A stretch of 63,638 nucleotides of DNA from Salinactinospora qingdaonensis (GTDB lineage Bacteria > Actinomycetota > Actinomycetes > Streptosporangiales > Streptosporangiaceae), in the NCBI RefSeq assembly GCF_039539445.1, contig NZ_BAABDD010000026.1, positions 1 to 63,638 of the forward strand. Reading direction: 5' to 3'. Below, piece by piece: positions 34,104-44,911 of the stretch. A model generated the notes under the pieces. That model had not been told where the DNA came from. It was given only the letters and a program-made list of their open reading frames with translations, and ran no database searches. A program made the position numbers and the translations under genes. Each line of letters begins with the position of its first letter. Position 1 is the first letter of the stretch.

Positions 34104-37100
34104 GGCATCTCAACCCCTGTCAGATTTCGGGCCCAATGAGTGGCTGGTCGACGAGCTGTACCAGAAGTACGTCAACGACCCGAACTCGGTCGACAAGGCA
34201 TGGTGGAACTTCTTCGCGGACTACAAGTCCGGGTCCACCAAGGCCACCGATGGCACTGAGAGCGGCGGTCAGACCGCGGCTCCCGGCAAGGCAGCCGGCA
34301 ACGCCACCGCCTCCGAAAAGAAGACCGCCGCTACGTCGGGCGATGGCGCCACAACGAAGGCGAGCACGGCCGCGAAGCCGGCCACTCCATCCTCGCCCAA
34401 CGGTACGGGCGCGCCCGAGGGCGGCGACTCCGGCGGTTCCGGGGTGCGTGAGGAGCGCCTGCGCGGCGCCCCGGCCCGCACTGCGGCGAACATGGAGTCC
34501 AGCCTGTCACTGCCCACCGCCACGAGCGTGCGTGCGGTGCCGGTGAAGCTGCTGTTCGACAACCGCATCGTCATCAACAACCACATGAAGCGCGGCCGAG
34601 GCGGGAAGGTCTCTTTCACGCATCTCATCGGCTACGCCATGGTGAAGGCGCTCCAGGCGATGCCGGACATGAACTACTCCTACGTGGAAGTCGACGGCAA
34701 GCCAGGCATTGCCAAGCCCGAGCACGTCAACCTGGGTCTTGCTATCGACCTGCAAAAGTCCGACGGCTCGCGCCAGCTTGTGGTGCCCAGCATCAAGCGC
34801 GCCGACGAGATGAACTTCCGAGAGTTCTGGACGGCCTACGAGGAGACCGTGCGCAAGGCGCGCGCCGGAAAGCTCGGGGTGGCCGACTTCCAGGACACCA
34901 CGATCAGCCTCACCAACCCGGGCGGTATCGGCACCGTCCACTCGGTGCCTCGCCTGATGCCGGGGCAGGGCGCCATCATCGGCGTAGGGGCTATGGAGTA
35001 CCCCGCCGAGTTCCAGGGCGCCTCGCCGGAGACCCTGGACCGGCTGGCGGTCAGCAAGGTCATGACACTGACCTCCACCTACGACCATCGCATCATCCAG
35101 GGAGCGCAGTCGGGGGAGTTCCTCCGTCAGATGCACCGGCTGCTGCTGGGTGAGGACGACTTCTACGACGAGATCTTCGAGTCGCTGCGCATCCCGTACG
35201 AGCCGGTGCGGTGGGTGCAGGACATCTCCATCAGCCACAGTAACCAGCTCGACAAAGCCAGCCGCGTCCAAGAGCTGATCCACGCTTACCGGGTGCGCGG
35301 TCACCTGATGGCCGACACCGACCCGCTGGAGTACAAGCAGCGGCGCCACCCCGACCTCGACGTCCTCGAACACGGCCTCACCCTGTGGGACCTAGAGCGC
35401 GAGTTCCCCACCGGAGGGTTCGGCGGCAAGCAGGTCATGAAGCTGCGCGACATCCTCGGCGTGCTGCGTGACACCTACTGCCGCACCGTGGGCATCGAGT
35501 ACATGCACATCCAGAGTCCGGAGGAACGGAGCTGGATTCAGTCCCACGTCGAGCGCGAGCACGAGAAGGTCAGCCGCGACGAACAGTTGCACATCCTGCG
35601 CCGGCTCAACAGCGCCGAGGCGTTCGAGACCTTCCTCCAGACCAAATACGTGGGCCAGAAGCGGTTCTCACTGGAGGGCGGCGAGTCGCTGATCCCGCTG
35701 CTCGACGGCGTCATCACCAAGGCCGCCAAGGCCGAGCTGGACGAGGTCGTCATCGCCATGGCCCACCGGGGCCGGCTGAACGTGCTCGCCAACATCTGCG
35801 GCAAGTCCTACGGCCAGATCTTCGGCGAGTTCGAAGGCAACATCGACCCGCGCAGCGCCCACGGTTCCGGCGATGTGAAATACCACCTCGGTACCGAAGG
35901 CACGTTCGAGACCGCTGAAGGCGAAAAGATCGCCATCTCCCTGTCGGCCAACCCCAGCCACCTGGAGACGGTCAACCCCGTCGCCGAAGGGATCGTGCGC
36001 GCCAAGCAGGACCTGCTCAACAAGGGCCAGCACGGCTTCACCGTCCTACCGTTGCTCATCCACGGCGACGCCGCCTTCGCCGGCCAGGGCGTGGTGGCCG
36101 AGACGCTCAACCTCTCGCAGTTGCGTGGCTACCGCACCGGCGGCACCGTGCACGTGATCGTCAACAACCAGGTCGGGTTCACCACCTCGCCGGCCGACAG
36201 CCGCTCCAGTGTCTATGCCACCGATGTCGCGCGCATGGTGCAGGCGCCGATTTTCCATGTCAACGGCGACGACCCCGAAGCTGTCGTGCGGGTGGCCCAG
36301 CTCGCCTTCGCCTACCGGCAGGCCTTCAACAAGGATGTCGTGGTCGACCTGGTGTGCTACCGGCGCCGCGGTCACAACGAGGCCGACAACCCCTCGTTCA
36401 CGCAACCGTTGATGTACGACGTGATCGACACCAAGCGCTCCACCCGCAAGCTCTACACCGAAGCGCTCATCGGGCGGGGCGACATCACGGTGGAGGAGGC
36501 CGAGCAGGCGCTACGCGACTACCAGCAGCAGTTGGAGCGCGCCTTCACCGAGACCCGCGAGGCGGGCAAGAAGCCGATCGAGCCGGGCGCGGTGACCAAG
36601 CCCGAGGTCTTCGACGAAGGGCGGATCGACCACAGCAGCGTGGAGACGGCCATCTCGGCCGAGGTGGTCAAGCGGGTGGTCGACACCCAGCTCAACCTGC
36701 CCGAGGGCTTCACTCCGCACCCGCGACTCCAGCCCCAGTTGCAGCGCCGCGCCCAGATGGTCGAGGACGACACCATCGACTGGGCCATGGGCGAGACGCT
36801 GGCGTTCGGGTCGCTGCTGCTGGAGGAGCACCCGGTGCGGCTGGTGGGCCAGGACAGTCGCCGCGGCACCTTCGGGCAGCGCCACGCGGCCCTGGTCGAC
36901 CGCAACTCCGGCGAGGTCCACACCCCGCTCAAGCAGTTCGACAAGGGCACCTCGAAGTTCTACGTCCACGACTCGCTGCTGAGCGAGTATGCGGCACTGG
37001 GGTTCGAGTACGGCTACTCGTCGGTGCGCCCCGAGGCGCTGGTGTGCTGGGAGGCCCAGTTCGGCGACTTCGTCAACGGCGCCCAGACCATCTTGGACGA

Positions 37101-37803
37101 GTACGTCAGCGCCGGTGAACAGAAGTGGGGGCAGCGCTCCAGCGTCACCCTGCTCCTGCCGCACGGCTACGAGGGGCAGGGCCCCGACCACTCCTCTGCG
37201 CGCATCGAACGCTTCCTCCAGTCGTGCGCTCAGGAGAACATGACGGCCGCGATGCCCACGACGCCGGCGAACTACTTCCATCTGCTGCGCTGGCAGGTCA
37301 AGTCGCCCTACCGCCGTCCGCTGGTGGTGTTCACCCCCAAGTGGATGCTGCGGTTGAAGGCGGCCACCTCCAAAACGCAGGACTTCACGTCCGGGTCGTT
37401 CCAGCCGCTTCTGCCCGACCCCGCAGCGCCCGACCCCAAGGACGTGCGCCGGGTGGTGCTGTGCTCGGGCAAGGTCTATTACGACCTGCAAAACGCCCGC
37501 AGCCGCGGCGACGATCAGCACACCGCCGTCATCCGGGTGGAGCGGCTCTACCCGCTGCCCATCGACGAGATCCGCCAGCAACTGGCCGCCTACCCCAACG
37601 CCGGCGAAGTGCTGTGGGTCCAGGAGGAGCCGGCGAACATGGGGCCGTGGCCGTTCGTGGCGCTGGTCTTCTCCGAACAGCTCGACCGCCCCTTCACGCG
37701 GGTGTCGCGGCCGGCCAGTTCCTCCCCGGCCGCCGGGTCGGCCAAGCGCCACGACGTGGAACAGCAGGCCCTGGTCAACACCGTGTTCCCGCCGGCCGAA
37801 TAG
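34093..37803 (+). CDS. kgd: Multifunctional 2-oxoglutarate metabolism enzyme (E1o/E2o, Kgd)
   Basis: 1236 aa. Domains in order: short E1 N-terminal segment (FGPNEWLVDELYQKYVND, residues about 12-30); Ala/Thr/Lys linker; E2 succinyltransferase-like domain (about 140-360) with its catalytic His about 332 in STYDHRIIQGAQSGEFL; then a full thiamine-dependent E1 of 2-oxoglutarate dehydrogenase (about 400-1236) with VIAMAHRGRLNVLANI and HVNGDDPEAV. The enzyme acts in the TCA cycle with lipoyl-E2 and E3, and in mycobacteria is inhibited by the FHA protein GarA. The GTG start has only a weak GAGGG ribosome site and may be coupled to the upstream ORF. Confidence 0.96.
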   Translation: MSSEASQPLSDFGPNEWLVDELYQKYVNDPNSVDKAWWNFFADYKSGSTKATDGTESGGQTAAPGKAAGNATASEKKTAATSGDGATTKASTAAKPATPSSPNGTGAPEGGDSGGSGVREERLRGAPARTAANMESSLSLPTATSVRAVPVKLLFDNRIVINNHMKRGRGGKVSFTHLIGYAMVKALQAMPDMNYSYVEVDGKPGIAKPEHVNLGLAIDLQKSDGSRQLVVPSIKRADEMNFREFWTAYEETVRKARAGKLGVADFQDTTISLTNPGGIGTVHSVPRLMPGQGAIIGVGAMEYPAEFQGASPETLDRLAVSKVMTLTSTYDHRIIQGAQSGEFLRQMHRLLLGEDDFYDEIFESLRIPYEPVRWVQDISISHSNQLDKASRVQELIHAYRVRGHLMADTDPLEYKQRRHPDLDVLEHGLTLWDLEREFPTGGFGGKQVMKLRDILGVLRDTYCRTVGIEYMHIQSPEERSWIQSHVEREHEKVSRDEQLHILRRLNSAEAFETFLQTKYVGQKRFSLEGGESLIPLLDGVITKAAKAELDEVVIAMAHRGRLNVLANICGKSYGQIFGEFEGNIDPRSAHGSGDVKYHLGTEGTFETAEGEKIAISLSANPSHLETVNPVAEGIVRAKQDLLNKGQHGFTVLPLLIHGDAAFAGQGVVAETLNLSQLRGYRTGGTVHVIVNNQVGFTTSPADSRSSVYATDVARMVQAPIFHVNGDDPEAVVRVAQLAFAYRQAFNKDVVVDLVCYRRRGHNEADNPSFTQPLMYDVIDTKRSTRKLYTEALIGRGDITVEEAEQALRDYQQQLERAFTETREAGKKPIEPGAVTKPEVFDEGRIDHSSVETAISAEVVKRVVDTQLNLPEGFTPHPRLQPQLQRRAQMVEDDTIDWAMGETLAFGSLLLEEHPVRLVGQDSRRGTFGQRHAALVDRNSGEVHTPLKQFDKGTSKFYVHDSLLSEYAALGFEYGYSSVRPEALVCWEAQFGDFVNGAQTILDEYVSAGEQKWGQRSSVTLLLPHGYEGQGPDHSSARIERFLQSCAQENMTAAMPTTPANYFHLLRWQVKSPYRRPLVVFTPKWMLRLKAATSKTQDFTSGSFQPLLPDPAAPDPKDVRRVVLCSGKVYYDLQNARSRGDDQHTAVIRVERLYPLPIDEIRQQLAAYPNAGEVLWVQEEPANMGPWPFVALVFSEQLDRPFTRVSRPASSSPAAGSAKRHDVEQQALVNTVFPPAE

Positions 37804-37891
37804 AGCAGCGCGGGGTGGCTCCGGCGCTGCGCCGGCGACCGACGGCGCGGCGGCGGAGCCAGAACAACGAGTCAAGCGGGGAATGGACCGG

Positions 37892-38074
37892 ATGTACTAC
37901 ACCGATCGTGGTATCGAAGAGCTGGAGAAGCGCCGCGGCGAGGAAGAGGTGTCCCTAGCGTGGCTCGCCGACCAGTTGCGCACCTTCACCGATCTCAACC
38001 CAGAGTTCGAGACGCCCGTCGACCGGCTGGCCACCTGGCTGGCCCGCCTCGACGACGAGGGGGACGAGGAGTAA
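37892..38074 (+). CDS. DUF6104 small conserved protein
   Basis: 60 aa beginning MYYTDRGIEELEKRRGEEEV; ATG 37892 is preferred because GGGGAA lies 8 nt upstream and the family starts there, although ATG 37883 is in frame. Acidic, soluble, with LAWLADQLRTFTDLNPEFE and LATWLARLDDEGDEE. Conserved in actinomycetes downstream of kgd or elsewhere; function unknown. A strong terminator follows. Confidence 0.85.
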   Translation: MYYTDRGIEELEKRRGEEEVSLAWLADQLRTFTDLNPEFETPVDRLATWLARLDDEGDEE

Positions 38075-38100
38075 GCGGCGCGCCACGCGGGTGACGTACC

Positions 38101-38140
38101 AAAGAGGGCTTCGGGAGATCCCGGAGCCCTCTTTCGCGTT
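38101..38140 (+). terminator. Rho-independent terminator after the kgd-DUF6104 unit
   Basis: AAAGAGGGCT at 38101-38110 pairs with AGCCCTCTTT at 38125-38134; inside it T-G and CGGG/CCCG pairs close an AGAT loop. TTCGCGTT follows. Confidence 0.85.
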
Positions 38141-38161
38141 AGGTGCCGCAGCCACGGTACG

Positions 38162-38194
38162 GGGGGTCCTCAGGGGCATCCCTGACGAACCCCC
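38162..38194. promoter_or_regulatory. Interrupted hairpin upstream of the DUF4097 gene
   Basis: GGGGGT (38162-38167) pairs with ACCCCC (38189-38194) around an inner stem CAGGG/CCCTG (38171-38175, 38180-38184). It may be part of the terminator zone or the 5' control region. Confidence 0.4.
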
Positions 38195-38202
38195 GATAGT
38201 TT

Positions 38203-38239
38203 GCGACATATCTTGAGTCGCCGGCTCTCGCGACATATC
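38203..38239. promoter_or_regulatory. Direct repeat GCGACATATC upstream of DUF4097-PadR operon
   Basis: GCGACATATC occurs at 38203-38212 and 38230-38239, 27 bp apart; the second is followed by GTGTC, giving a GACA-TATCG-TGTC dyad. Such sites are plausible operators for the PadR protein of the same operon. Confidence 0.5.
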
Positions 38240-38277
38240 GTGTCTCTCGTTAGGACACTGAGTCGAAAGGGACTGCG

Positions 38278-39132
38278 ATGGCACAATGGACCATCGACCA
38301 GCCGGCGACGCGCACCCTCGACGGAATCGTGGCCCTACGAGTGCGCATCGTCGGTGGTCACCTCAACATTCTTCCCACCGACGATCCGGTGACCTTCGAC
38401 ATCTCCGAGATCTCCGGTGAGCCGCTGCTGGTCACACAAGAGGCCGGCATCCTCACCATCACCTACGACGACCTCACCCGCAGCGGGCTGCTGGAACGGC
38501 TTCGGCCCTCACAACTGTCCAAATACCGTGGTGTGGGGCGGCGTAGCGCCATGATCGACCTGCGGGTACCGCGCGAATGCCCGCTCGAACTGACCACGGT
38601 CTCGGCACCGGTCGTCATCGCCGGTGGCAGCGCCAAAACCCGCGTCCGCAGCGCATCCGGGGACGTGACGCTAGACGACATCAACGGCGAGATCGACGTC
38701 AACACGGTCTCCGGCGACATCGCCGGACGCGACCTCAGCGGAAGCTTGCACTGCAACACCGTGAGTGGCCAAGTCGCCGTCGCCGGCGGCCGGGTTTCGG
38801 ACTTCTCCGCGCGCAGCGGCTCGGGGCGGCTCCTCGCCGACGTCGACCTGACCGCGGCGGCCCGGGTACGGCTGGCCTCGGTCTCGGGCGATGTGGCCCT
38901 GCGCGTGCCGGCCGAGACAGCGGCCACGGTGGAACTGCGCTCGGCTATGGGGCGAGTGGACTCCGCGTTCGGGCTCGACCGGCGCGACCTGCGCGGTCGA
39001 AGCACTATGAGCGGAAACATCGGCGACGGGATCGATCCCGCCACCGTCACCACCACCAGCGTCTCCGGAGGCGTCTCGCTGCTGCGCCGCCAACCCGACG
39101 CCCCGGCCGCGATTCCTAGGGGGACAACGTGA
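38278..39132 (+). CDS. DUF4097 beta-strand repeat protein
   Basis: 284 aa with AAAGGGACTGCG before the ATG. Residues about 100-270 form repeated beta-strand units of the type SASGDVTLDDINGEIDVNTV and SVSGDVALRVPAETAATVEL, typical of DUF4097/adhesin-like beta-helices. There is no signal peptide or membrane helix, so it is probably cytoplasmic. Its stop overlaps the PadR gene start (GTGA). Such DUF4097-PadR pairs are common in actinomycetes; the role is unknown. Confidence 0.88.
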   Translation: MAQWTIDQPATRTLDGIVALRVRIVGGHLNILPTDDPVTFDISEISGEPLLVTQEAGILTITYDDLTRSGLLERLRPSQLSKYRGVGRRSAMIDLRVPRECPLELTTVSAPVVIAGGSAKTRVRSASGDVTLDDINGEIDVNTVSGDIAGRDLSGSLHCNTVSGQVAVAGGRVSDFSARSGSGRLLADVDLTAAARVRLASVSGDVALRVPAETAATVELRSAMGRVDSAFGLDRRDLRGRSTMSGNIGDGIDPATVTTTSVSGGVSLLRRQPDAPAAIPRGTT

Positions 39133-40082
39133 GCACGATCTTTGGCCACGGCCGGCTCCGGCTGTACTTGCTGAAACTGCTGGACGAGAACCCGCGGCAC
39201 GGCTACGAAATCATCAGCCTGCTGCGCGACCGGTTCCTCGGGGTCTACTCGCCCTCCCCCGGCACCATCTACCCTCGGCTGAGCCGACTGGAGGAGGAGG
39301 GGCTGGTGACCCACGAGAAGGTCAACGACCGCAAGGTCTACCGGCTCACCGACAAAGGGCGGGAGGAACTCCACCGCCACAGCGACGACCTCGACGAGCT
39401 GGAACGCGAGCTGACCGCTTCGGTCAGCGACATCGCCCGCGCGGTCAAGGAGGACGTCCGTGACACCATCAGCTCGCTGCGTGCGGAGCTGAAGTTCGGC
39501 CCGCGCGGCGGCGAACAGCGTGACACCGGCGAAGAGGGCGCCGCCAATGACGAGCGCGCCACATCGGACAAGCGCGACACCGGTGCCTGGTGGGAACGCG
39601 ATTGGGAAAAGTTCGCGCGCGGCTTCAGCACGTGGGGGCCGCCCTGGAGCAAGCACGGTCGCCACGAGGACGAAAGCAGCGGCCCCGAATTCGACCGGAC
39701 ACTGAGTGACTTCAGCGAACGGGTCAGCCGCGTCATGCGCGAGGCCGGGCAGGTCGGCGAATCGGCAGCCAACGACCTGCGACGCATCCTCGACGACACC
39801 ATCGAGGTCATCCGGCGTGACCTGGCCGGTTGGGGGCCGGGCGGCGAGGAGAGCCGCACGGACACCACCGGCGACAGTTCAGGCTCTCCAGACCACGGGG
39901 ACGCGGCACGCTCGGAGCAGGCCGGCGAACGCTCCCCACGGGAGGAGCCCCCGCACGCGGAGGGCGGCTCCTCCGATCCGTGGCAGACGGTGACACACGA
40001 CGAGGGCGACCAACCGGCCACCGGCTCCGCCGACGACGACCCCGGCACAACGGACCCTGGAGGCGACACGACCACGCGCTGA
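39129..40082 (+). CDS. PadR-family transcriptional regulator
   Basis: 317 aa. N-terminal PadR winged helix: LRLYLLKLLDENPRHGYEIISLLRD, then SPGTIYPRLSRLEEEGLVTHEKVNDRKVYRLTDKG (about residues 8-75). It is followed by a dimerising region and a long acidic Ser/Asp/Glu/Gly-rich C terminus (about 240-317) that is unusual for PadR proteins. GTG 39129 overlaps the DUF4097 stop and has AGGGGG upstream. Probably autoregulates the operon. Confidence 0.9.
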   Translation: MSTIFGHGRLRLYLLKLLDENPRHGYEIISLLRDRFLGVYSPSPGTIYPRLSRLEEEGLVTHEKVNDRKVYRLTDKGREELHRHSDDLDELERELTASVSDIARAVKEDVRDTISSLRAELKFGPRGGEQRDTGEEGAANDERATSDKRDTGAWWERDWEKFARGFSTWGPPWSKHGRHEDESSGPEFDRTLSDFSERVSRVMREAGQVGESAANDLRRILDDTIEVIRRDLAGWGPGGEESRTDTTGDSSGSPDHGDAARSEQAGERSPREEPPHAEGGSSDPWQTVTHDEGDQPATGSADDDPGTTDPGGDTTTR

Positions 40083-40147
40083 GCGTCCCCGCAACGGTGC
40101 CGCCGCGCCGCGGCGGCACCGGCTACACCTGGGGCCACCGTGGCGCG

Positions 40148-41119
40148 TCAGTCCACTGTGAAGACGACCTTGCCGAAAAGGTCGCCCTCGTACATCGCGG
40201 CGAAGCCCTCCGCCGCCCGGTTCAGGGGCAGCACACGGTCAATCTCGGGGCGCACTCCGGTACGGACACAGAACTCAGCCAGGCGGGCAAGCTGCCCCCG
40301 CGTGCCCATCGCCGACCCCACAGCCGACAACTGTAGGAAGAACATCCTGGTCAACTCGGCTGAAGGGGCATCGCCCGAGGTGGCGCCGCAGGTGACGATC
40401 CGCCCACCCGGACGCAGCGACCGCACCGAATGCCCCCACGTCGCCTCACCGACACTGTCGAAGACGGCGTCCACCTTCTCGGGGAGGCGCTGGCCAGGCT
40501 CGAACGCGGCGTAGGCGCCGAGTTCGACGGCCCGGGCCCGTTTGGTCTCGGAGCGGCCCGTGACGTAGACGCGGTAGCCGGTGACCGCGGCCATCCTGAT
40601 CAGCGCGCTGGACACACCCCCGCCGGCCCCCTGCACCAAAAGACGCGCGCCCGGCTCCACCTGCGCCTTCTCGAACAGCATGCGGTAGGCGGTCAGCCAT
40701 GCCGTCGGCAGGCAGGCCGCTTCTTCAAACGACAGCCCCTCAGGCTTGGGCACCAGATTGCGCCGGGGAACGGCCAGCTTCTCGGCGAAGGAACCGTCGT
40801 AGACCTCTGAGAGCAGGGAACGGCGCGGATCGCGGGTCTCGTCGCCGGCCCCGTCCGTGGCGTCGCCGATGACGCCGTGGACGATGACGGGGTTCCCCTC
40901 TTCGTCCACGCCGGCGGCGTCAGTGCCCAGCACCATGGGCAACCGGTCGGCACTCAGCCCGACGCCGCGTAGGCTCCACAGGTCGTGGTGGTTGAGTGAG
41001 GCCGCTTTGACGGTGACCACTGTCCACCCCTGGGTGGGGGTAGGTTCGGGACGTTCCCCTGCTTCGAGGCAGGAAAGCGGGTCCGCGGGATCGATACGCG
41101 CGGCAGTGATAGCGAACAT
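40148..41119 (-). CDS. Zinc-type medium-chain dehydrogenase/quinone oxidoreductase family
   Basis: 323 aa from ATG 41119. MDR fold: N-terminal GroES-like part (VKAASLNHHDLWSLRGVG; LGTDAAGVDEEGNPV) and Rossmann part (RLLVQGAGGGVSSALIRMAAVTG; VYVTGRSETKRARA). The ARG-HH catalytic zinc Cys are absent, so it is closer to NADPH:quinone reductases or enoyl reductases. Ends FGKVVFTVD. Substrate unknown; convergent with the PadR gene. Confidence 0.87.
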   Translation of the reverse strand: MFAITAARIDPADPLSCLEAGERPEPTPTQGWTVVTVKAASLNHHDLWSLRGVGLSADRLPMVLGTDAAGVDEEGNPVIVHGVIGDATDGAGDETRDPRRSLLSEVYDGSFAEKLAVPRRNLVPKPEGLSFEEAACLPTAWLTAYRMLFEKAQVEPGARLLVQGAGGGVSSALIRMAAVTGYRVYVTGRSETKRARAVELGAYAAFEPGQRLPEKVDAVFDSVGEATWGHSVRSLRPGGRIVTCGATSGDAPSAELTRMFFLQLSAVGSAMGTRGQLARLAEFCVRTGVRPEIDRVLPLNRAAEGFAAMYEGDLFGKVVFTVD

Positions 41120-41477
41120 GCCCCGACAGTAGCGAGGCACCGTAACCAGAGTCACAGCAGGTCGTCCCCGAAACATGCGCTATGTCACCCCGGGTGGCCC
41201 ACGGACGGAACACGGAAACCACGAAAGGGATGGAGCGGCAGGTTTCGGATCGAGCGGCGCGGACGATACATGCCATGCGTCGGTTCTCACCTACTCCGGG
41301 CCGCTGGTGTGCAGTGGCGGTGGCCGCGCATGGGAGCCGCACGGAAACGTTCGGGAGACCGGACCCCTTCCGCCGCAGGCCACCAGCCGTCGTCGAGTGA
41401 CCTGGCTGCTCGGCTGGGTGAAGTAATCTTCTTGCGTTCCCGACGCAGCCTCTCCCCCGTGCCATAAGGAGGCTCTG
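41120..41477. other. Divergent intergenic region between the MDR gene and XRE gene 2
   Basis: 358 bp with no supported ORF. It must contain promoters for both genes; no clear consensus boxes were found. Confidence 0.4.
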
Positions 41478-42371
41478 GTGGCCGCCGGCTATAACCCCAC
41501 TGTCCGCCGTCGTCGACTCGGCGTGGAACTACGTCGCCTGCGCGAGCACGCCGGATTGACCGGAGAGGAAGCGGCCGAGCGCATGTCGTGGTCGGGGAGC
41601 AAACTCTCCCGGATCGAACGCGGTCAGGTCGCGACGAACTCCGACGATGTTCGTGACCTGCTGGAGCTGTACGAGGTGACAGATCCCGGCCTGCGTCAGT
41701 CGTTGATCATGCTGGCGCGCGAGTCACGACGCCGCGGGTGGTGGCACGTCTACGGCGACGTGCTCCCCGAGCGGTTCGAGGTCTACCTGGGGCTAGAGCC
41801 AGAAGCGAGCACGCTGCGCTTCTATCAGAACCAGATCGTTCCCGGTCTGTTCCAAACCGAGGCCTACGCCCGCGCCCTGCTCCAGTCTCACGTGGCTCCG
41901 GTGGAGCCCAGCGAGGTCGACCGACGCGCCGAATTGCGTATCCGACGCCAGGAGGTCCTATTTAGAGAAGATCCGCCGGATGTATGGGTCGTCATCGACG
42001 AAGCCGCCCTACACCGCCCTATCGGCGGAAAAAAGGTTACAGCAGATCAATTCCTCCATCTCATAGAGATGGGCGATAAACCGCATATAACACTACAAGT
42101 CCTCCCGTTTGACCGTGGCGCACACCCGGGCGTCAACGGATCATTCGACATTCTTGAGTTCACCGAGTCCGACATTTATGCGCCACGGCTTGTCCATGTG
42201 GAAAATTTGACGAGCAGCCTCTACATCGAAAAGGCAAAAGAGGTTCGTTTCTACACCGTGGCCTTCGAACACCTGCGGACCGCGGCGCTACACCCTATGG
42301 AGACCCGGGAGTTGCTCACCGAATTGGAGCAGAGGGTCCGGTCGGGGGAAACGGAGGATGTCAATGACTAG
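41478..42371 (+). CDS. XRE-family HTH regulator with DUF5753 domain, second copy
   Basis: 297 aa. Helix-turn-helix LRRLREHAGLTGEEAAERMSW and SKLSRIERGQVATNSDDVRD (about residues 15-65), then a DUF5753 domain (IVPGLFQTEAYARALL; VIDEAALHRPIGGKKV). GTG 41478 has AAGGAGG 5 nt upstream. It pairs with a DUF397 gene 15 bp downstream, as does the gene at 5.3 kb, but no HATPase gene adjoins it. Part of the gene (about 41955-42190) is AT-richer than its surroundings, as often seen in these modules. Confidence 0.9.
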   Translation: MAAGYNPTVRRRRLGVELRRLREHAGLTGEEAAERMSWSGSKLSRIERGQVATNSDDVRDLLELYEVTDPGLRQSLIMLARESRRRGWWHVYGDVLPERFEVYLGLEPEASTLRFYQNQIVPGLFQTEAYARALLQSHVAPVEPSEVDRRAELRIRRQEVLFREDPPDVWVVIDEAALHRPIGGKKVTADQFLHLIEMGDKPHITLQVLPFDRGAHPGVNGSFDILEFTESDIYAPRLVHVENLTSSLYIEKAKEVRFYTVAFEHLRTAALHPMETRELLTELEQRVRSGETEDVND

Positions 42372-42386
42372 GGAGGTGGGCGCGGC

Positions 42387-42587
42387 ATGGCCGCGTTGGA
42401 AATGGCGGATACCGGGTGGCGTACGAGCTCCTACAGCGGAACGGCGGGCGGCCAGTGCGTGGAGTTCGCCCATCTGCAAAGCGGGGTCGCCGTACGTGAC
42501 TCCACCGACCGGGAGGGGCTGATCCTGGCCTTCTCCCACTTGGCCTGGATCGCGTTCGTCCTTGTAGCTGTGAGCGGGGGTGTCTGA
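42387..42587 (+). CDS. DUF397 small protein, second copy
   Basis: 66 aa: TGWRTSSYSGTAGGQCVEFAHL, VAVRDSTDREGLILAFSHLAWIAFV. Shares the layout of the first DUF397 protein but is clearly diverged, implying separate specificity for its own HTH partner. Confidence 0.9.
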   Translation: MAALEMADTGWRTSSYSGTAGGQCVEFAHLQSGVAVRDSTDREGLILAFSHLAWIAFVLVAVSGGV

Positions 42588-42735
42588 CTCCACCGCGCGC
42601 ACGCCCTGAACCGGCTGCCCCGGCAATCCCGCGGTTCGGGAGGGGCGGCGAGAACGGGGAAGCTGGAAGTGCCGCACGCGGCGATCTGGAGCGGGGGTTC
42701 CCGCTCCAGATCGGTCACGTTAAGCGATCATTCAC

Positions 42736-43914
<1,179 letters not shown>

Positions 43915-44401
43915 CGTGAAAAACCCCTCAGTAGTAGTGCGCGTCCGCGACGGCCATAGCGCGGACGGCCGTATCTGCAAGGACAGCGCGTGGAGACGGT
44001 GTGCTAGGGGACGGATTGCGCCTCCGGTCGGCCAGAACCGAATGGCGAGCGTCGATCTCCACGAAACTTGTTGGAGCGGAGCGCTGTCGATGTCACGGGG
44101 TTGACCCGTTATCCAATCATCTCACAACGATTCACGCGCGCTCATGCCGACTGTGAAACCACAGGATCGTCACGAGGGTTTTCCCTGCTGTCGCCAGGGG
44201 ACTGGCCGCTGCCCGCCTCGGGACGGCCGGCTCGCCCATGGTGCGTGCGCCCCGGCGACGCGCTGTGGTACGGGGCAGGGTGACAGCCATGACCGGCTAC
44301 CGTGGATGCTGTGTCGCGGAATTCATTCGGCCCAGTGTGTGCTTATTGAAGAGAAATACCGGTAGCCGCGAACACCGTCCGCTTTTGCGTTGAGGAGCAC
44401 C
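43915..44401. other. Divergent intergenic region between malic enzyme and the GNAT-sigma operon
   Basis: 487 bp. Short open frames near 44068-44365 have no supporting features. The GNAT operon promoter should lie here, but no convincing SigF-type GTTT/GGGTAT pair was found. Confidence 0.45.
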
Positions 44402-44911
44402 GTGATCCGTCCCGCCCGTCCCGGCGATGTCGCGACGATCCGTCAACTCGTAGGCGAGTTGGCCGAGTATGAGAAAGAGCCGGAGGCGGTCGTGTCCACC
44501 GAGGCCGATTTCGCCGAGGCGCTGTTCGGAGAGCACCCTGCCGCCTTCGCCCATATAGCCGAACACATAACGCCGGAGGGTGAACACACTGTGGCGGGTT
44601 TCGCCCTGTGGTTCCGCAATTTCTCGACCTGGACCGGGCGGCACGGAATCTATGTGGAGGATCTCTACGTCCGGCCACACTTACGGGGCCGAGGCTATGG
44701 CCGTGCGCTCTTGGCCGAGTTGGCGCGCACCTGCGCGCAACACGGCTTCTCGCGGCTGGAGTGGTCGGTGCTCGACTGGAACCGTGATGCCATCGAGTTC
44801 TACACGTCCTTGGGAGCGGTGGCGATGGACGAATGGACGGTGTTTCGCGTCAGTGGTGACAGTCTCGCCAGACTCGCGGCACGCGAGGACAGCGAGGAGG
44901 CACCGTCATGA
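44402..44911 (+). CDS. GNAT-family N-acetyltransferase
   Basis: 169 aa from GTG 44402, with GAGGAG 5 nt upstream. GNAT acetyl-CoA motif A as VEDLYVRPHLRGRGYGRALLAEL (about residues 82-104), motif B FSRLEWSVLDWNRDAIEFYTSLGA. The length and sequence suit the diamine/spermidine acetyltransferase-like group, substrate unproved. Its stop overlaps the ATG of the 42-aa ORF (ATGA), so it is the first gene of the coupled sigma operon. Confidence 0.9.
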   Translation: MIRPARPGDVATIRQLVGELAEYEKEPEAVVSTEADFAEALFGEHPAAFAHIAEHITPEGEHTVAGFALWFRNFSTWTGRHGIYVEDLYVRPHLRGRGYGRALLAELARTCAQHGFSRLEWSVLDWNRDAIEFYTSLGAVAMDEWTVFRVSGDSLARLAAREDSEEAPS

